64,000 nucleotides of DNA from Rhizobium sp. BT03 (GCF_030053155.1 NZ_CP125640.1:1178001-1242000); one strand, 5' to 3'. Shown: positions 27,282 through 37,051, counted from the first letter of the stretch. Numbers and translations: made by a program. The notes: generated by a model from the letters alone, not told the origin.

Positions 27282-28166
27282 TCAGTTCAGCAGCCCGGCA
27301 TGGCGCAGGGCGGCGTCGATCGCCGCTTCCGTTGCCGGCTCCAGCGTCGACAGCAGCGGCGAGCGGACGTTGCGGCTCATGCGGCCAAGCTTGAAGAGCC
27401 CGTATTTGGCGCCGCAAAGCCCGGGCTCCATAAAGATCGCCTTGTGCAGCGGCATCAGCCGATCCTGATATTCCAGCGCGCTGGCATAGTCACCTTTCAG
27501 GGTCGCCGCCTGGAAATCGGCGCAGAGGCGCGGAGCGACATTGGCCGTGACAGAAATACAGCCGACGCCGCCATGAGCATTGAAGCCGAGCGCCGTCGCG
27601 TCCTCGCCGGACAATTGGCGAAAATCCTTGCCGCAGGTGATGCGCTGTTCGGAGACGCGCTCGATCTTGCCCGTCGCATCCTTGACGCCGACGATATTGC
27701 CGTGCGCCTTGGCAAGCGCACCCATCGTTTCCGGCGTCATGTCGACCACCGAGCGGCCCGGGATATTGTAGATATAGATCGGCAGATCGACGGCCTCGGC
27801 AATCGCCGAAAAATGCGCGATCAAGCCCTTTTGCGTCGGCTTGTTGTAATAAGGCGTGACGACCAGAACGGCATCGGCGCCGACCTTTTCGGCATGCTGA
27901 GCAAGCTCGATCGCCTCACCTGTATTGTTCGAGCCGGCGCCGGCCATGACGGGAACGCGTTTTGCGGCGACCTCGATGCACAGTTCCACGACCCGTTTGT
28001 GCTCGGCATGCGACAGCGTTGGGGATTCGCCCGTCGTGCCGACGGGAACGAGACCGCTGCTGCCCTCCTTGATCTGCCAGTCGACATGCGCGGCGAAGCT
28101 GTCTTCGTCGATCAGTCCGGCGTCGGTGAAGGGGGTGACGAGGGCGGGAATGGACCCATTGAACAT
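27282..28166 (-). CDS. dapA: 4-hydroxy-tetrahydrodipicolinate synthase
   Basis: The 294-residue TIM-barrel enzyme condenses pyruvate and aspartate semialdehyde in lysine and diaminopimelate synthesis. Key residues are present: GTTGES, Tyr133 in YNIPGRS and the Schiff-base Lys162 in GVKDATG. Length is typical. It lies 96 bp upstream of smpB and is divergent from the lytic transglycosylase gene, which also concerns peptidoglycan. Confidence 0.96.
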   Translation of the reverse strand: MFNGSIPALVTPFTDAGLIDEDSFAAHVDWQIKEGSSGLVPVGTTGESPTLSHAEHKRVVELCIEVAAKRVPVMAGAGSNNTGEAIELAQHAEKVGADAVLVVTPYYNKPTQKGLIAHFSAIAEAVDLPIYIYNIPGRSVVDMTPETMGALAKAHGNIVGVKDATGKIERVSEQRITCGKDFRQLSGEDATALGFNAHGGVGCISVTANVAPRLCADFQAATLKGDYASALEYQDRLMPLHKAIFMEPGLCGAKYGLFKLGRMSRNVRSPLLSTLEPATEAAIDAALRHAGLLN

Positions 28167-28377
28167 GCAAAGCTCCTCACGACCAAATCTTGCTTCGGCC
28201 GCATTCCATGAATATTTTGCGCACCATAGAGCGCCGAAATCATCGCGACAAGCGCGTAGAGTTCGGTTTAGGGCAAATTCCGATAGCAGATGTGAATGAA
28301 TTTTACCTGGTACGGTAAGGTTTCGTTAAGATGCCTCTAGCCAAATGGCAGGGCGTGTTTTCGTTGCGAGATCCCGG

Positions 28378-30453
28378 ATGAAGAAAGCTGTCCTGATTCT
28401 GTCCGCCTTCGGCTTTATTGCCGCTGCGTGGAGCAGCGTAGCGTCGCCGCTTCCCGGCGAGAGCACGGCTATGCCCGCTGTGAAGCCGCTCGGCTTCATT
28501 CCCGAGACAGCCATGCCGGAATCGATCACGACAGGGGCCATTCCGCGCAATCCGGCAATCGCGCCCGTCAACGGCGACCTGAAGGCCGGCCTTGACGCGC
28601 TTTCCGACAAGGACCCACGGCTGGCGCTGTCGATCCGCGACAATATGGGCGACGGCACGCTCGACCGCCATATCCTCACCTGGGCGATCGCCGTTTCCGG
28701 ATTGAAGGGGGTTCCCTCCTATGAAATCGCCAGTGCTTCGCAGGAGCTCAAGAGCTGGCCGGGCCTGTCGCGGCTGCGCGCCTATTCCGAACGCGCGCTC
28801 TATGACGAAAACCCCGCCCCGTCAGCCGTGCTTGCCGCCTTCGGCGATACCGCGCCTGAGACGATGCAGGGCGCCGTCATCCTCGGCCGTGCATTGGTTG
28901 CAACGGGCAAGCAGGCACAGGCGGCGAAATATATCCGCAAGGTCTGGCGTGGGGAAGCTCTCGACAAGGCGACCGAGGACAAGATCCTCATCGAATTCTC
29001 AGCCCTGCTGACGCCGGCCGACCATAAGGCACGGATGGACTATCTGATGTATCGCGGCCGGGTGGCGCAGGCCAAGCGCTTCGGCGACATGGGCCAGGCG
29101 CAGTCGCTCTACAAGGCCTGGGCCGCCGTCGACGCCAAAGCCGGCAATGCCGGCGCCCTGCTCGACGCCGTCGATTCGAGATGGCGCGGCGATGCCGGCC
29201 TGCTGTTTGCGCGGATCGAATATCTGCGCAAACAGGACAAATATGCCGAGGCGGCGGCGCTCTTGGAGCAGATGCCGCCCGAGCGCAGCGAACTCGTCAA
29301 TTCCGGCGAGTGGTGGAACGAGCAACGCATCGTCAGCCGCGGTCTCGTCGACCAGGGACAGTTCAAGCCTGCCTATCGCATCGTCGCAAACTACGCCGCA
29401 ACCAGCCCGACCGATATCGTCGAGGCTGAATTCCATGCCGGATGGTATGCGCTGCGCGGCCTGCAGGATCCGGCAACAGCGGAAAAACACTTCCGCAAGA
29501 TCCTCCAGACATCAAACGGACCAATCTCGGTTTCACGCGCCTGGTATTGGCTGGGACGAGCAGCGGAGGCCGGTGGTCCTGGCAAATCCAGCGAATTCTA
29601 TGCGAAGGCTGCGACTTTTCCCGGCACCTTCTACGGCCAGCTCGCAGCGGAACGGCTGGGACGAAAGACGCTGAACGTTACCTATCCCTCGCCGAGCACG
29701 GTCGACCGGCAACGCTTCCAGGCGCGCGAAGCGGTGCAGGCGATCGCCCGGCTGGAGGCCGCCGGCCATGGATGGCGAGCCGACAGTCTCTATCTCGCGC
29801 TCGCCGATCAACTTCAGAGCCCCGGCGAACTGGCTGTGCTTGCGGCACAGGCCGAGCAATCCGGCGATCATCATCTGTCGCTGCAGATCGGCAAGATCGC
29901 CTATGGACGCGGCATCGATGTCGCAGCGCTCGCCTTTCCGGTCGGCGTCATCCCGGCGAACGCCAATATTTCAGGCTCCGGCAAGGCGCTTGCCTATGCC
30001 ATCGCCCGGCAGGAAAGCGCCTTCAACCCGGCCGCCGTTTCGGCGGCGAACGCACGCGGTCTGCTGCAGCTTCTGCCGGGGACGGCCCAAGCGGTGGCCA
30101 AGCGCCACAACATCACCTATTCGAAGGATAAGCTGACGGCCGACGCCGGCTATAACGCGACGCTCGGCGCGCATTATCTCGGCGAGCAGATCGACGCCTT
30201 CGGCGGCTCCTACATCCTCACCTTCATCGCCTATAACGCCGGGCCAAAGCGGGTGCCGGAATGGATCGGCCGCTACGGCGATCCGCGCGGCAGATCGATC
30301 GACGAGATCGTCGACTGGATCGAGCGTATCCCCTTCCCCGAAACCCGCAACTACGTGCAGCGGGTGATGGAAAATTACGAGGTCTACAAGGCCCGCCTCG
30401 GCCAGCCGACCGATATCGAGCGCGACCTGATCGGCGGACGCAGCGCCTCCTGA
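28378..30453 (+). CDS. slt: Soluble lytic murein transglycosylase
   Basis: The 691-residue protein has a signal peptide (MKKAVLILSAFGFIAAAWSSVAS), a long helical superhelix (about 80-510) and a C-terminal SLT domain. The catalytic Glu546 is in ARQESAFNP, followed by GLLQLLPGTA, YNATLGAHYL and AYNAGP. It cleaves peptidoglycan to 1,6-anhydro products in the periplasm. ATG 28378 is chosen over an in-frame 28345 because it places the signal peptide at the N terminus. Confidence 0.95.
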   Translation: MKKAVLILSAFGFIAAAWSSVASPLPGESTAMPAVKPLGFIPETAMPESITTGAIPRNPAIAPVNGDLKAGLDALSDKDPRLALSIRDNMGDGTLDRHILTWAIAVSGLKGVPSYEIASASQELKSWPGLSRLRAYSERALYDENPAPSAVLAAFGDTAPETMQGAVILGRALVATGKQAQAAKYIRKVWRGEALDKATEDKILIEFSALLTPADHKARMDYLMYRGRVAQAKRFGDMGQAQSLYKAWAAVDAKAGNAGALLDAVDSRWRGDAGLLFARIEYLRKQDKYAEAAALLEQMPPERSELVNSGEWWNEQRIVSRGLVDQGQFKPAYRIVANYAATSPTDIVEAEFHAGWYALRGLQDPATAEKHFRKILQTSNGPISVSRAWYWLGRAAEAGGPGKSSEFYAKAATFPGTFYGQLAAERLGRKTLNVTYPSPSTVDRQRFQAREAVQAIARLEAAGHGWRADSLYLALADQLQSPGELAVLAAQAEQSGDHHLSLQIGKIAYGRGIDVAALAFPVGVIPANANISGSGKALAYAIARQESAFNPAAVSAANARGLLQLLPGTAQAVAKRHNITYSKDKLTADAGYNATLGAHYLGEQIDAFGGSYILTFIAYNAGPKRVPEWIGRYGDPRGRSIDEIVDWIERIPFPETRNYVQRVMENYEVYKARLGQPTDIERDLIGGRSAS

Positions 30454-30517
30454 AGCCGTTTGGCGCGGCCCGAAAACCAGGCTACATCTTCGGGATCAAC
30501 AACTCTCGAGGGATGCG

Positions 30518-31414
30518 ATGGCGGATACTTACGCAAGCGGTTTCCAGGAGCGATTTTACACGTCTTCCGACGGGCTGAAGCTTTATGCCCGCGACTATCG
30601 GCCGAACGACACGGCAAGCGCAGCACGGCTGCCGGTCATCTGCCTGCCCGGCCTGACCCGCAATACGCGGGATTTTCATCCGCTTGCGCTACTTCTCTCC
30701 CGGGACACGACAGCACCGCGGCGGGTCATCGCACTCGATACGCGCGGGCGGGGAAACTCGGCATGGGATGAAAACAAGGCAAACTACAATCTGGCCGTCG
30801 AGGCCGGTGACGTCGTCACCGCTTGCGCGGCCCTCGGCGTCGAGCGGGCAATCTTCATCGGTACGTCCCGAGGCGGGCTGATCCTGCATCTGATCGCGGC
30901 GACACGGCCGGATCTTCTCGAGGCCGTCATCCTCAATGATATCGGGCCTGTGGTCGAGGCCGAGGGGCTGGCGCGGATCCGCGATTATCTCAACGGCGGC
31001 AGAAGGCCTGAGGACTGGAACGCGGCGGCCGATATCGTGAAGGAAAATCATGGCGCGTCGTTTACCGCGCTGGACGAGGAAGACTGGCGCGAGATGGCGC
31101 TTGCCCTTTATCGCGATGTCGGCGGAAGACCGGTCGCCGATTTCGATCCGGCGATCGCGGAGGCGCTGAAATCGGTCGATCTCAGCCGGCCGCTGCCCGA
31201 TCTCTGGGAGCAGTTCGAAAGCCTGAGACCATTTCCGCTGATGCTGATTCGCGGTGAAAATACGTCTCTGCTCTCAATGGAGACGGCCGACGAAATGGCC
31301 CGCCGGCATCCAAGCTTGATCCTGCAGACTGCCGAAGGACAAGGGCACGCGCCCCTTCTGCATCACGGCGATATCCCCACAGCCGTTCGAGCTTTTCTCG
31401 CCTCCTGCCGATAA
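30518..31414 (+). CDS. Alpha/beta hydrolase
   Basis: The 298-residue protein has the alpha/beta hydrolase fold, with nucleophile Ser117 in GTSRGG, an oxyanion-region PGLTRN and the C-terminal catalytic His in GQGHAP. The acid is probably in the region around residue 250. The substrate is unknown. It starts 64 bp behind slt on the same strand and may be co-transcribed. Confidence 0.9.
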   Translation: MADTYASGFQERFYTSSDGLKLYARDYRPNDTASAARLPVICLPGLTRNTRDFHPLALLLSRDTTAPRRVIALDTRGRGNSAWDENKANYNLAVEAGDVVTACAALGVERAIFIGTSRGGLILHLIAATRPDLLEAVILNDIGPVVEAEGLARIRDYLNGGRRPEDWNAAADIVKENHGASFTALDEEDWREMALALYRDVGGRPVADFDPAIAEALKSVDLSRPLPDLWEQFESLRPFPLMLIRGENTSLLSMETADEMARRHPSLILQTAEGQGHAPLLHHGDIPTAVRAFLASCR

Positions 31415-31455
31415 AACGCGCCGCGTTAAAATTGATTCATACGACGCGCTTTCGC

Positions 31456-31518
31456 GTGTTGCTTTTATGCATGGCGTTATCTCGGGGCTGCGGCACACTT
31501 CCGGGCAACATGCATTTG
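31456..31518. repeat. Dispersed rhizobial intergenic repeat, copy 2
   Basis: tgttgcttttatgcatggcg and gcacacttccgggcaacatgc match copies 1 and 3 in order and spacing. It lies between the alpha/beta hydrolase gene and the porin terminator. Confidence 0.7.
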
Positions 31519-31564
31519 CCTCATCGGAAGCCGGACAGCCGGCAAAGGTGCGATCCGCCCGATG

Positions 31565-31593
31565 CAAAAAGCCCGGCTCAGAGAGCCGGGCTT
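31565..31593 (-). terminator. Rho-independent terminator of the porin gene
   Basis: On the minus strand a 12-bp GC-rich stem (AAAGCCCGGCTC / GAGCCGGGCTTT, loop TCT) runs directly into five T residues. It is 27 bp beyond the porin stop codon. On the plus strand the stem ends in TTTCCC, so some bidirectional action on the hydrolase transcript is possible. Confidence 0.88.
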
Positions 31594-31619
31594 TCCCGAT
31601 TGACCGAAGTCAGATCAGA

Positions 31620-32645
31620 TTAGAACGAACGCTGCAGGCGGAAGTAGCCCGAGGTCGAGTCGTCGCCATCTTCCGGATCGAGGTACTGAACCGAAGCCTT
31701 GGCGTAGAAGTTGTCGACGATCTGGTAATCAACCGTCAGGCCAACCTTCCAAGCATTGCCGTCGTTGAAGTCGCCAGCGGTGACACCGTAGTTGTCGTAG
31801 TACTGGACACCAGGGGTGATCTTGAGCTTGTCGGTTGCCTTGATAGCGTATTCGGCAGCGATAGCCCATTCAGCCGCGTTGTAGTAGGCGTTCGGGTCGG
31901 TCGCGTAGACAGCTGCGAGGCCGAGCGTGCCGGGGCCGATGTCGACCGTACCCATTGCACGGATTGCACCTTCTTCATTGTCGACGTCATAGCCAGCAGT
32001 GATCTGGTAGCTGAAGGCACCAGCCTTGCCGCCAAGACCGACGGCAACGCCGACGTTGTTGGGGGTTTCGCCATTGTAGAAGGGGCCGTCTTCCAGCTCA
32101 TCGACGCTGATGCCAGCGTAGAAGGCGTCGGTTTCGTACTGATAACGGATGGAGTTATGCAGCGTGACCGGGGAGCCGATATCGTCGGTTTCGCCGGAGA
32201 GGCCGTCGTCCCACCAGCTGTAGAACAGACCAGCGCGGAAGCCGGCGATGTCGAGGTAAGCGGAGTCGAGCTTGGCTTGCTGATCGGTGGCGTTGTCAGC
32301 ATTGAACTGCATGACGATGACGCCGGTCAGCGGACCATACTCGGTGTCGCTCTTGGCGGTGAACTGAACCTGACCGCGCGTGACGGCATCCCAGTCGGAG
32401 TCGTTAGCACGAGTCAGCGAATTGCCAACCCGATCGCCAACGTTAACCTGGAAACGGATGTAGCCGTTGATCTTGAGGCAGGTTTCGGTGCCCGGGATGT
32501 AGAAGTAGCCGGTGCCGTAAGCGTCGCAGACGCGGACGTATTCAACCGGTTCCGGCTCGGCAGCAACGATAGCGTCAGCAGCCTGAGCACCGGAAACTAC
32601 TGCGAGAGCAGCAGCGGAGCCGAGAAGAAGGCTCTTGATGTTCAT
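31620..32645 (-). CDS. ropA: RopA-type outer membrane porin
   Basis: The 341-residue protein has a signal peptide (MNIKSLLLGSAAALAVVSGAQA) and the alphaproteobacterial porin start (EYVRVCDAYGTGYFYIPGTE). Repeated aromatic-alternating beta strands lead to a C-terminal Phe (FRLQRSF), the outer-membrane insertion signal. It forms a trimeric channel. ATG 32645 has GGAGG upstream; the in-frame extension to 32786 is not conserved. The pair of Cys residues near the N terminus is usual in this family. Rhizobia carry several ropA paralogs; I cannot say which this is. Confidence 0.92.
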   Translation of the reverse strand: MNIKSLLLGSAAALAVVSGAQAADAIVAAEPEPVEYVRVCDAYGTGYFYIPGTETCLKINGYIRFQVNVGDRVGNSLTRANDSDWDAVTRGQVQFTAKSDTEYGPLTGVIVMQFNADNATDQQAKLDSAYLDIAGFRAGLFYSWWDDGLSGETDDIGSPVTLHNSIRYQYETDAFYAGISVDELEDGPFYNGETPNNVGVAVGLGGKAGAFSYQITAGYDVDNEEGAIRAMGTVDIGPGTLGLAAVYATDPNAYYNAAEWAIAAEYAIKATDKLKITPGVQYYDNYGVTAGDFNDGNAWKVGLTVDYQIVDNFYAKASVQYLDPEDGDDSTSGYFRLQRSF

Positions 32646-33186
32646 AAATGACCTCCAATTCAAAGTTTCGATCGGGTTTGGGATCTTTCGCTGAGCAGCG
32701 TTCCCTGCCCCATTCCCGTGTTGCAAGAAGTGGACGATCAGTCGCCCTGGCTTCCGACGCTGAAAATACAAGACGGAAGCCGTCACGCAATCACCAACTT
32801 ACTCGGATGGGGGATTTGAGGGGCCCTTCCCGACTTCCTGTTGCTCAAAGGACACAAGTCGGGCAGCCGGCCTCGATTTCCTTTATGCTTTGTTAAGAAA
32901 ACCCTGATTTTGCGGCAGCTTAGGTCAGCCCCACAAAGTGTTGGACATGCGTTTTCCAACACATTTGAGACACTTTTCTGACAAAATCCGGCTCTTGCGG
33001 GCGTGGTGTGATTGCTGGAAGCGTAACCGGACGTTCACCGATCGGCTTTTCGCCGCTCTGACGGGGCGTGGAAGCGAGAGATGATTCCCACAACCGATTC
33101 TCTCGCCGCGCGGCCGTAAGACATAGCCGACTAAGCGCAACTGATTCCCCGTCAGGAAAGATCGATAGACGTTCAGGAAATCGGGA
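32646..33186. other. 541-bp region upstream of the porin gene
   Basis: No credible gene is seen. It contains the porin promoter and 5' leader, and a perfect 8-bp inverted repeat at 32938-32962. The remainder has no recognisable element. Confidence 0.6.
32938..32962. promoter_or_regulatory. Inverted repeat upstream of the porin gene (possible operator)
   Basis: gtgttgga and tccaacac form a perfect inverted repeat with a 9-bp spacer. The spacing and size would suit a dimeric regulator. It lies about 290 bp upstream of the porin ATG, so the link to that gene is only positional. Confidence 0.35.
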
Positions 33187-33277
33187 TGGCGGAGAAGATG
33201 GGATTCGAACCCACGATACGCTTTTGACGTATACTCCCTTAGCAGGGGAGCGCCTTCGACCACTCGGCCACCTCTCC
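33187..33277 (-). tRNA. tRNA-Ser(GCU)
   Basis: The 91-nt gene has acceptor GGAGAGG pairing with CTTCTCC (one G-T pair), discriminator G and an encoded CCA (33187-33189). The anticodon GCU is at 33241-33243, in a 7-nt loop closed by a CTCCC/GGGAG stem. There is a long variable arm and the T-loop GGTTCGAATCC. The long variable arm and anticodon together identify tRNA-Ser for AGC/AGU codons. Confidence 0.97.
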
Positions 33278-33286
33278 GGTGCGGCC

Positions 33287-33315
33287 TAACTATGGTGACC
33301 GGTCTGTGAATGCAA
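33287..33315 (-). promoter_or_regulatory. Likely promoter of tRNA-Ser
   Basis: On the minus strand TTGCAT (33315-33310) and TAGTTA (33292-33287) are separated by 17 bp. The -10 box ends 9 bp before the mature tRNA 5' end. Spacing and boxes fit a housekeeping sigma promoter, though the -10 is imperfect. Confidence 0.5.
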
Positions 33316-33526
33316 GGGTTTTTTCAGGTTTCACCAGAAGAAATGCGGTGGGCGGCATTTCGGCCGGTTGCGCAAACAGACCGCATTTCCCGGCGTGATC
33401 GGTGAAATTTGATCGCGCTTCGTTCTCTTCGACGACGAAGCAGAGCTTTGCCGCCCGGCGTCCGAGAGGATTGGCGAGCCTGGCACGGCGTTCCCTTAGG
33501 TGATTCCCTGCGCGGGCTCCCCCGGC

Positions 33527-34744
33527 TCAGCCGAGGAGGCGCTTGAGATCGGCTGAGGGGTCGGCGAGAATCGATCTGTCGGGGTTGATCCCGGATTCCA
33601 GCAGCTTTTTGCCGGTTACATAGGCTTTGGCGTCGTTGATGGCATCGACGGCAATCAGCAGGCCTTCCCTGAAATACCAGACAGAATGGGCGCCTTCGCG
33701 GGCGCCGGGGCGCAGCAGCGTTTCGTCATAACCGAGATTGAAGCCGGCGATCTGCAGCTTGACATCATACTGGTCGGACCAGAACCACGGCTTCGGATCA
33801 TAGGGCTCGCTGCCGCCGGCGATGACGGCTGCCGCCGCTTCGGCCTGGTCGACGGCGTTCTGCACCGATTCGAGCCTGATGCGGCCACCCTGCCAGGGAA
33901 GGGCCGCGCAATCGCCTGCGGCAAAGATCGCCGGATCGGAGGTTCGGGCGAATTCGTCGACGACAATGCCGTTGGCGACTTCGAGGCCGGCTTCCTTGGC
34001 GAGCTGGTCATTCGGAACGACGCCAATGCCGACGACGGCAAAGTCGATGTCGATGACCGATCCGTCGGAAAGCGCGGCGCCGGTGACGCGGCCATCCTTG
34101 CCGACCAGATGCTTGAGCCCGGTTTTCTCGCGGATCACCACGTCGTGGGACTCATGGATCCCGCGCATGATGTCGGCGGTCTCCTTCGCCGCGACGCGCT
34201 GCAGGATGCGGTCGGCCATCTCGATGACGGTGACCTCAAGGCCGCGGTAACGGGCGACGGCTGCCGCCTCGAGGCCGATATAACCGCCGCCGATGATGAG
34301 GACGCGGCGACCAGGGCGCATTTCGTCAGCGAGCAGATCGGCATCGCGCTTGTCGCGGGCGACATAAACGCCGTCGAGATCGCCGCCGATTGCGGCCGGC
34401 AGCCGGCGCGGCGTCGAGCCGGTGGCGAGCGCCAACGTGCCATAGTCGAGAACGGAGCCGTCCTGCAGCAGAACCTGCTTGCTGTCCGGATTGATCTCCT
34501 CGGCCCAAGTGGAAAGGCGAAGGTCGACATCATTGTCGCCATACCAGTGCTGGTCGCGAAACAGCAGGCGGTCGAAGCTCATTTCGCCGAGCAGGTATTT
34601 CTTCGAAAGCGGCGGGCGCTGATAAGGGGCCACGTCTTCGGCGCCGATAAGGGTGATCGGGCGCGTATCCTTCAACGCCCGCAGCTTGGCCGCCAATGCG
34701 AAACCAGCCTGCCCCGCGCCGATGATCACCAGTCTATCCGTCAC
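33527..34744 (-). CDS. FAD-dependent pyridine nucleotide-disulfide oxidoreductase (ferredoxin reductase type)
   Basis: The 405-residue flavoprotein has an N-terminal FAD motif (VIIGAGQAGFALA), a central NAD(P)H motif (VLIIGGGYIGLEAAAVA), IFAAGDCA and a C-terminal reductase domain. It resembles rhodocoxin/putidaredoxin-type reductases that feed electrons to 2Fe-2S ferredoxins for oxygenases. No partner ferredoxin or P450 gene is adjacent. The GTG at 34744 has CAGGAG upstream; an ATG 11 codons earlier is possible. Confidence 0.9.
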   Translation of the reverse strand: MTDRLVIIGAGQAGFALAAKLRALKDTRPITLIGAEDVAPYQRPPLSKKYLLGEMSFDRLLFRDQHWYGDNDVDLRLSTWAEEINPDSKQVLLQDGSVLDYGTLALATGSTPRRLPAAIGGDLDGVYVARDKRDADLLADEMRPGRRVLIIGGGYIGLEAAAVARYRGLEVTVIEMADRILQRVAAKETADIMRGIHESHDVVIREKTGLKHLVGKDGRVTGAALSDGSVIDIDFAVVGIGVVPNDQLAKEAGLEVANGIVVDEFARTSDPAIFAAGDCAALPWQGGRIRLESVQNAVDQAEAAAAVIAGGSEPYDPKPWFWSDQYDVKLQIAGFNLGYDETLLRPGAREGAHSVWYFREGLLIAVDAINDAKAYVTGKKLLESGINPDRSILADPSADLKRLLG

Positions 34745-34830
34745 GATCTCACTCCTGAAACGAGGCCCGACACTCATGCCAAGGCCTATCCCCTGCCCTA
34801 TGCGCCGTCAACGGAAAGCAGCTTTTACCT

Positions 34831-35946
34831 TCAGCCGATCTCGATCCAGCGACGCTCGTGGAAGGACTGTGCCATGGCATGCACCGACTTCTCTATCCTG
34901 AGACCGTCTTTAAATGTCACGATCGACGACGGCTCGCCCGATATTGCCCGGATCAGCTCGCGGCATTCGATGATCTTCAGATCGTTGAAGCCGAGACCAT
35001 GGCCAGGCGCCGGGATGAAGCGATCATAAGGCCGATGGGCGGGTGCCGCCAGTATCTTGCGGAAACCTTGTTCGGAGCCGCGACCCTCGGCCTGATAAAG
35101 TTCGAATTCGTTCATCCGCTCCTGGTCGTAAACGATCGAGCCGTTCGAACCGTAAATCTGCAGGGCGATGCGGCCCTTGCGGCCCCAGGCGGCGCGATTG
35201 GCCATCAACACGGCGGAGATACCACCGCCAAGCCGCATCAGCACGTTGGCGGCATCGTGATTTTCGACGGCACGACGGCCACCTTGGCCCAGCGGGCGGT
35301 CGGCATAGGGTTTCACCATATCCGTTATGACGGCCTCGGCATGGCCGAAGAGATACCAGAGCAGCGACAGCGGGTGCACGGCGAAATCGTCGAGCGCGCC
35401 GTAGCCGGCGGAAAGCTCGCTCTTCCAATAGAAGAAGACATCGGGATCGGCCATGAAATCCTCGTCCATCTCGACGCGAATATGGTTGACCGTGCCGATG
35501 GCGCCTTCGCCGACAAGCGTCTTGATATGCCGTATGACGGGATTCTGGATATAGTTATAGCCAAGGGCGGCAACCTTGCCTGATCGTTCCGCCGTTTCCA
35601 GCATGCGCTCGGCATCGGCATAGGCCGGCGCCATCGGCTTTTCGCACCAGACGTGTTTGCCGGCTTCAAGCGCTGCAACCGCCATCTCGGCATGGAACTG
35701 GTTGGGTGTGGTGACTGAGACGACGTCGACCTCGGGATCGGCGATCAGCGCCCGCCAGTCGGCCGTCGCCTTCTCGAAGCCGAATTCGCCGGCCCGCGCC
35801 TCGGCCAGCCCGGCATTGGCTTCGGCAAGATGGACGAGACGCGGACGCTCGACGTCGCCGAATACCGTCTTCACCGCATTCCAGGCCAGCGCATGGCACT
35901 TGCCCATATAGCCGGTGCCGATCAAACCGATGCCGAGTGGCTTCAT
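34831..35946 (-). CDS. Gfo/Idh/MocA-family oxidoreductase
   Basis: The 371-residue protein has the N-terminal Rossmann motif GIGLIGTGYMGKCHALAW and the family signature WCEKPMAP, with the catalytic Lys of EKP (about residue 99). It is divergent from iolR and shares the operator-like region, so a role with inositol or a related sugar is likely. It is not the idhA enzyme by context alone; a gene in this place occurs in S. meliloti (from memory). ATG 35946 has GGAG upstream. Confidence 0.9.
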   Translation of the reverse strand: MKPLGIGLIGTGYMGKCHALAWNAVKTVFGDVERPRLVHLAEANAGLAEARAGEFGFEKATADWRALIADPEVDVVSVTTPNQFHAEMAVAALEAGKHVWCEKPMAPAYADAERMLETAERSGKVAALGYNYIQNPVIRHIKTLVGEGAIGTVNHIRVEMDEDFMADPDVFFYWKSELSAGYGALDDFAVHPLSLLWYLFGHAEAVITDMVKPYADRPLGQGGRRAVENHDAANVLMRLGGGISAVLMANRAAWGRKGRIALQIYGSNGSIVYDQERMNEFELYQAEGRGSEQGFRKILAAPAHRPYDRFIPAPGHGLGFNDLKIIECRELIRAISGEPSSIVTFKDGLRIEKSVHAMAQSFHERRWIEIG

Positions 35947-35979
35947 TTCCGTCTCCTCCAGAGCTGCGCGCGGATTTTT

Positions 35980-35993
35980 GGAATATTTGGATC
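35980..35993. promoter_or_regulatory. Candidate IolR site 1
   Basis: GGAATATTTGGATC lies 34-47 bp upstream of the divergent dehydrogenase ATG. The first ten bases (GGAATATTTG) are identical to site 2; the right half (GATC) is a weak match to TTCC. Confidence 0.4.
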
Positions 35994-36120
35994 ATTTTGA
36001 CAAGAGACCCACCCAGGGTCATCGGCATCATTTTTTGCAAGGATTGTCTAAATCCCTTGAATTACAGGCGATTAAAAACAATTAGGCGCGCAGTTTGAAA
36101 TCGTCTATGCTGCGCAATAT

Positions 36121-36134
36121 GGAATATTTGTTTC
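36121..36134. promoter_or_regulatory. Candidate IolR site 2
   Basis: GGAATATTTGTTTC (GGAA-N6-TTTC) lies 19-32 bp upstream of the iolR ATG, where it could mediate autoregulation. Confidence 0.5.
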
Positions 36135-36152
36135 ATCTCGTGAGCCGCAAGC

Positions 36153-37028
36153 ATGGATAACGACCCCCAGAGGCAGGCGCGTGTGCCGCGCGATTTCGAA
36201 AGCCTGCGCAGCACCATCATCGAGCGCAAGGCGAGCATGCCGAAGCGGCTGGCGCAGGTCGCCGCCTTCGCGCTCGGCAATCCCGACGAGATCGCCTTCG
36301 GCACGACGGCGAGCATCGCGGCCGCCTCCGAGGTCCAGCCTTCGACGCTGGTGCGCCTGGCACATCATCTGGGCTACGAAGGTTTTTCCGACCTGCAGAG
36401 CATCTTCCGCGAAAGATTGCGCGACCGGACGCTGAGCTATGAAGAGCGGCTCGTCACGCTGGAGCAGGCGAGCGGCGACGACGAGGACGCCAATCTGCTC
36501 TCGGGCTTCATCGCCGCGGCAAGTCAGTCGGTCAACCGGCTGGCGGCGACGGTGCAGAGCGATACGTTCACCAAAGCCGTGGATATCCTTGCCGCCGCCG
36601 AGACGATCTATCTGATCGCCAAGCGGCGCTCCTACCCGCTGACGGCGCATATGACCTATGCTTTTTCCAAGCTCAACATCCGCCACCAGATCGTCGCCTC
36701 GCCGAACGGCGTCGACCCTGAAATGGTGCAGTTCGCAACACCGAAGGATGCGGCGATCGCCGCTAGCTTCTCGCCCTATGCGGCCGACAGCCTCAACCAG
36801 AGCCAGGAGCTCGCCGATCGCGGCGTCCCCGTCATCGCCATCACCGATTCGGCCTTCTCGCCGCTTGCCGCCTGCGCCACGCACTGGTTCGAAGTGGCCG
36901 AGGCCGATTTCGCCGGCTTCCGCTCGCTGTCGGCCTCGATGGCGCTCACCATGGCGCTGCCGGTCGCCATCGCCGAGCGGCGGCGCAAGCGTCAGCATTC
37001 AAAAGCTGGGAAAGCAAAAATGGAATAA
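36153..37028 (+). CDS. iolR: MurR/RpiR-family transcriptional regulator, IolR
   Basis: The 291-residue protein has an N-terminal RpiR helix-turn-helix (about 20-95, FGTTASIAAASEVQPSTLVRLAHHLG) and a SIS sugar-phosphate-binding domain (about 130-265, with YLIAKRRSYPLTAH). Its place in front of iolCDEB matches S. meliloti IolR, a repressor of inositol catabolism. The predicted inducer is a phosphorylated inositol breakdown product. Candidate sites lie just before iolR and between iolR and iolC. The stop overlaps site 3. Confidence 0.9.
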   Translation: MDNDPQRQARVPRDFESLRSTIIERKASMPKRLAQVAAFALGNPDEIAFGTTASIAAASEVQPSTLVRLAHHLGYEGFSDLQSIFRERLRDRTLSYEERLVTLEQASGDDEDANLLSGFIAAASQSVNRLAATVQSDTFTKAVDILAAAETIYLIAKRRSYPLTAHMTYAFSKLNIRHQIVASPNGVDPEMVQFATPKDAAIAASFSPYAADSLNQSQELADRGVPVIAITDSAFSPLAACATHWFEVAEADFAGFRSLSASMALTMALPVAIAERRRKRQHSKAGKAKME

Positions 37029-37035
37029 ACATTCC
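37022..37035. promoter_or_regulatory. Candidate IolR site 3 (perfect GGAA-N6-TTCC)
   Basis: GGAATAAACATTCC is the only perfect inverted-repeat copy. It overlaps the iolR stop codon and lies 88-101 bp upstream of iolC. Confidence 0.6.
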
Positions 37036-37051
37036 GAATTGACAAAATATC

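Noticed and set aside
31467..32651. Open frame of 394 codons on the plus strand opposite the porin
   Set aside because: Runs through a dispersed repeat, a terminator and the porin gene; Val/Asp/Gly-rich shadow translation.
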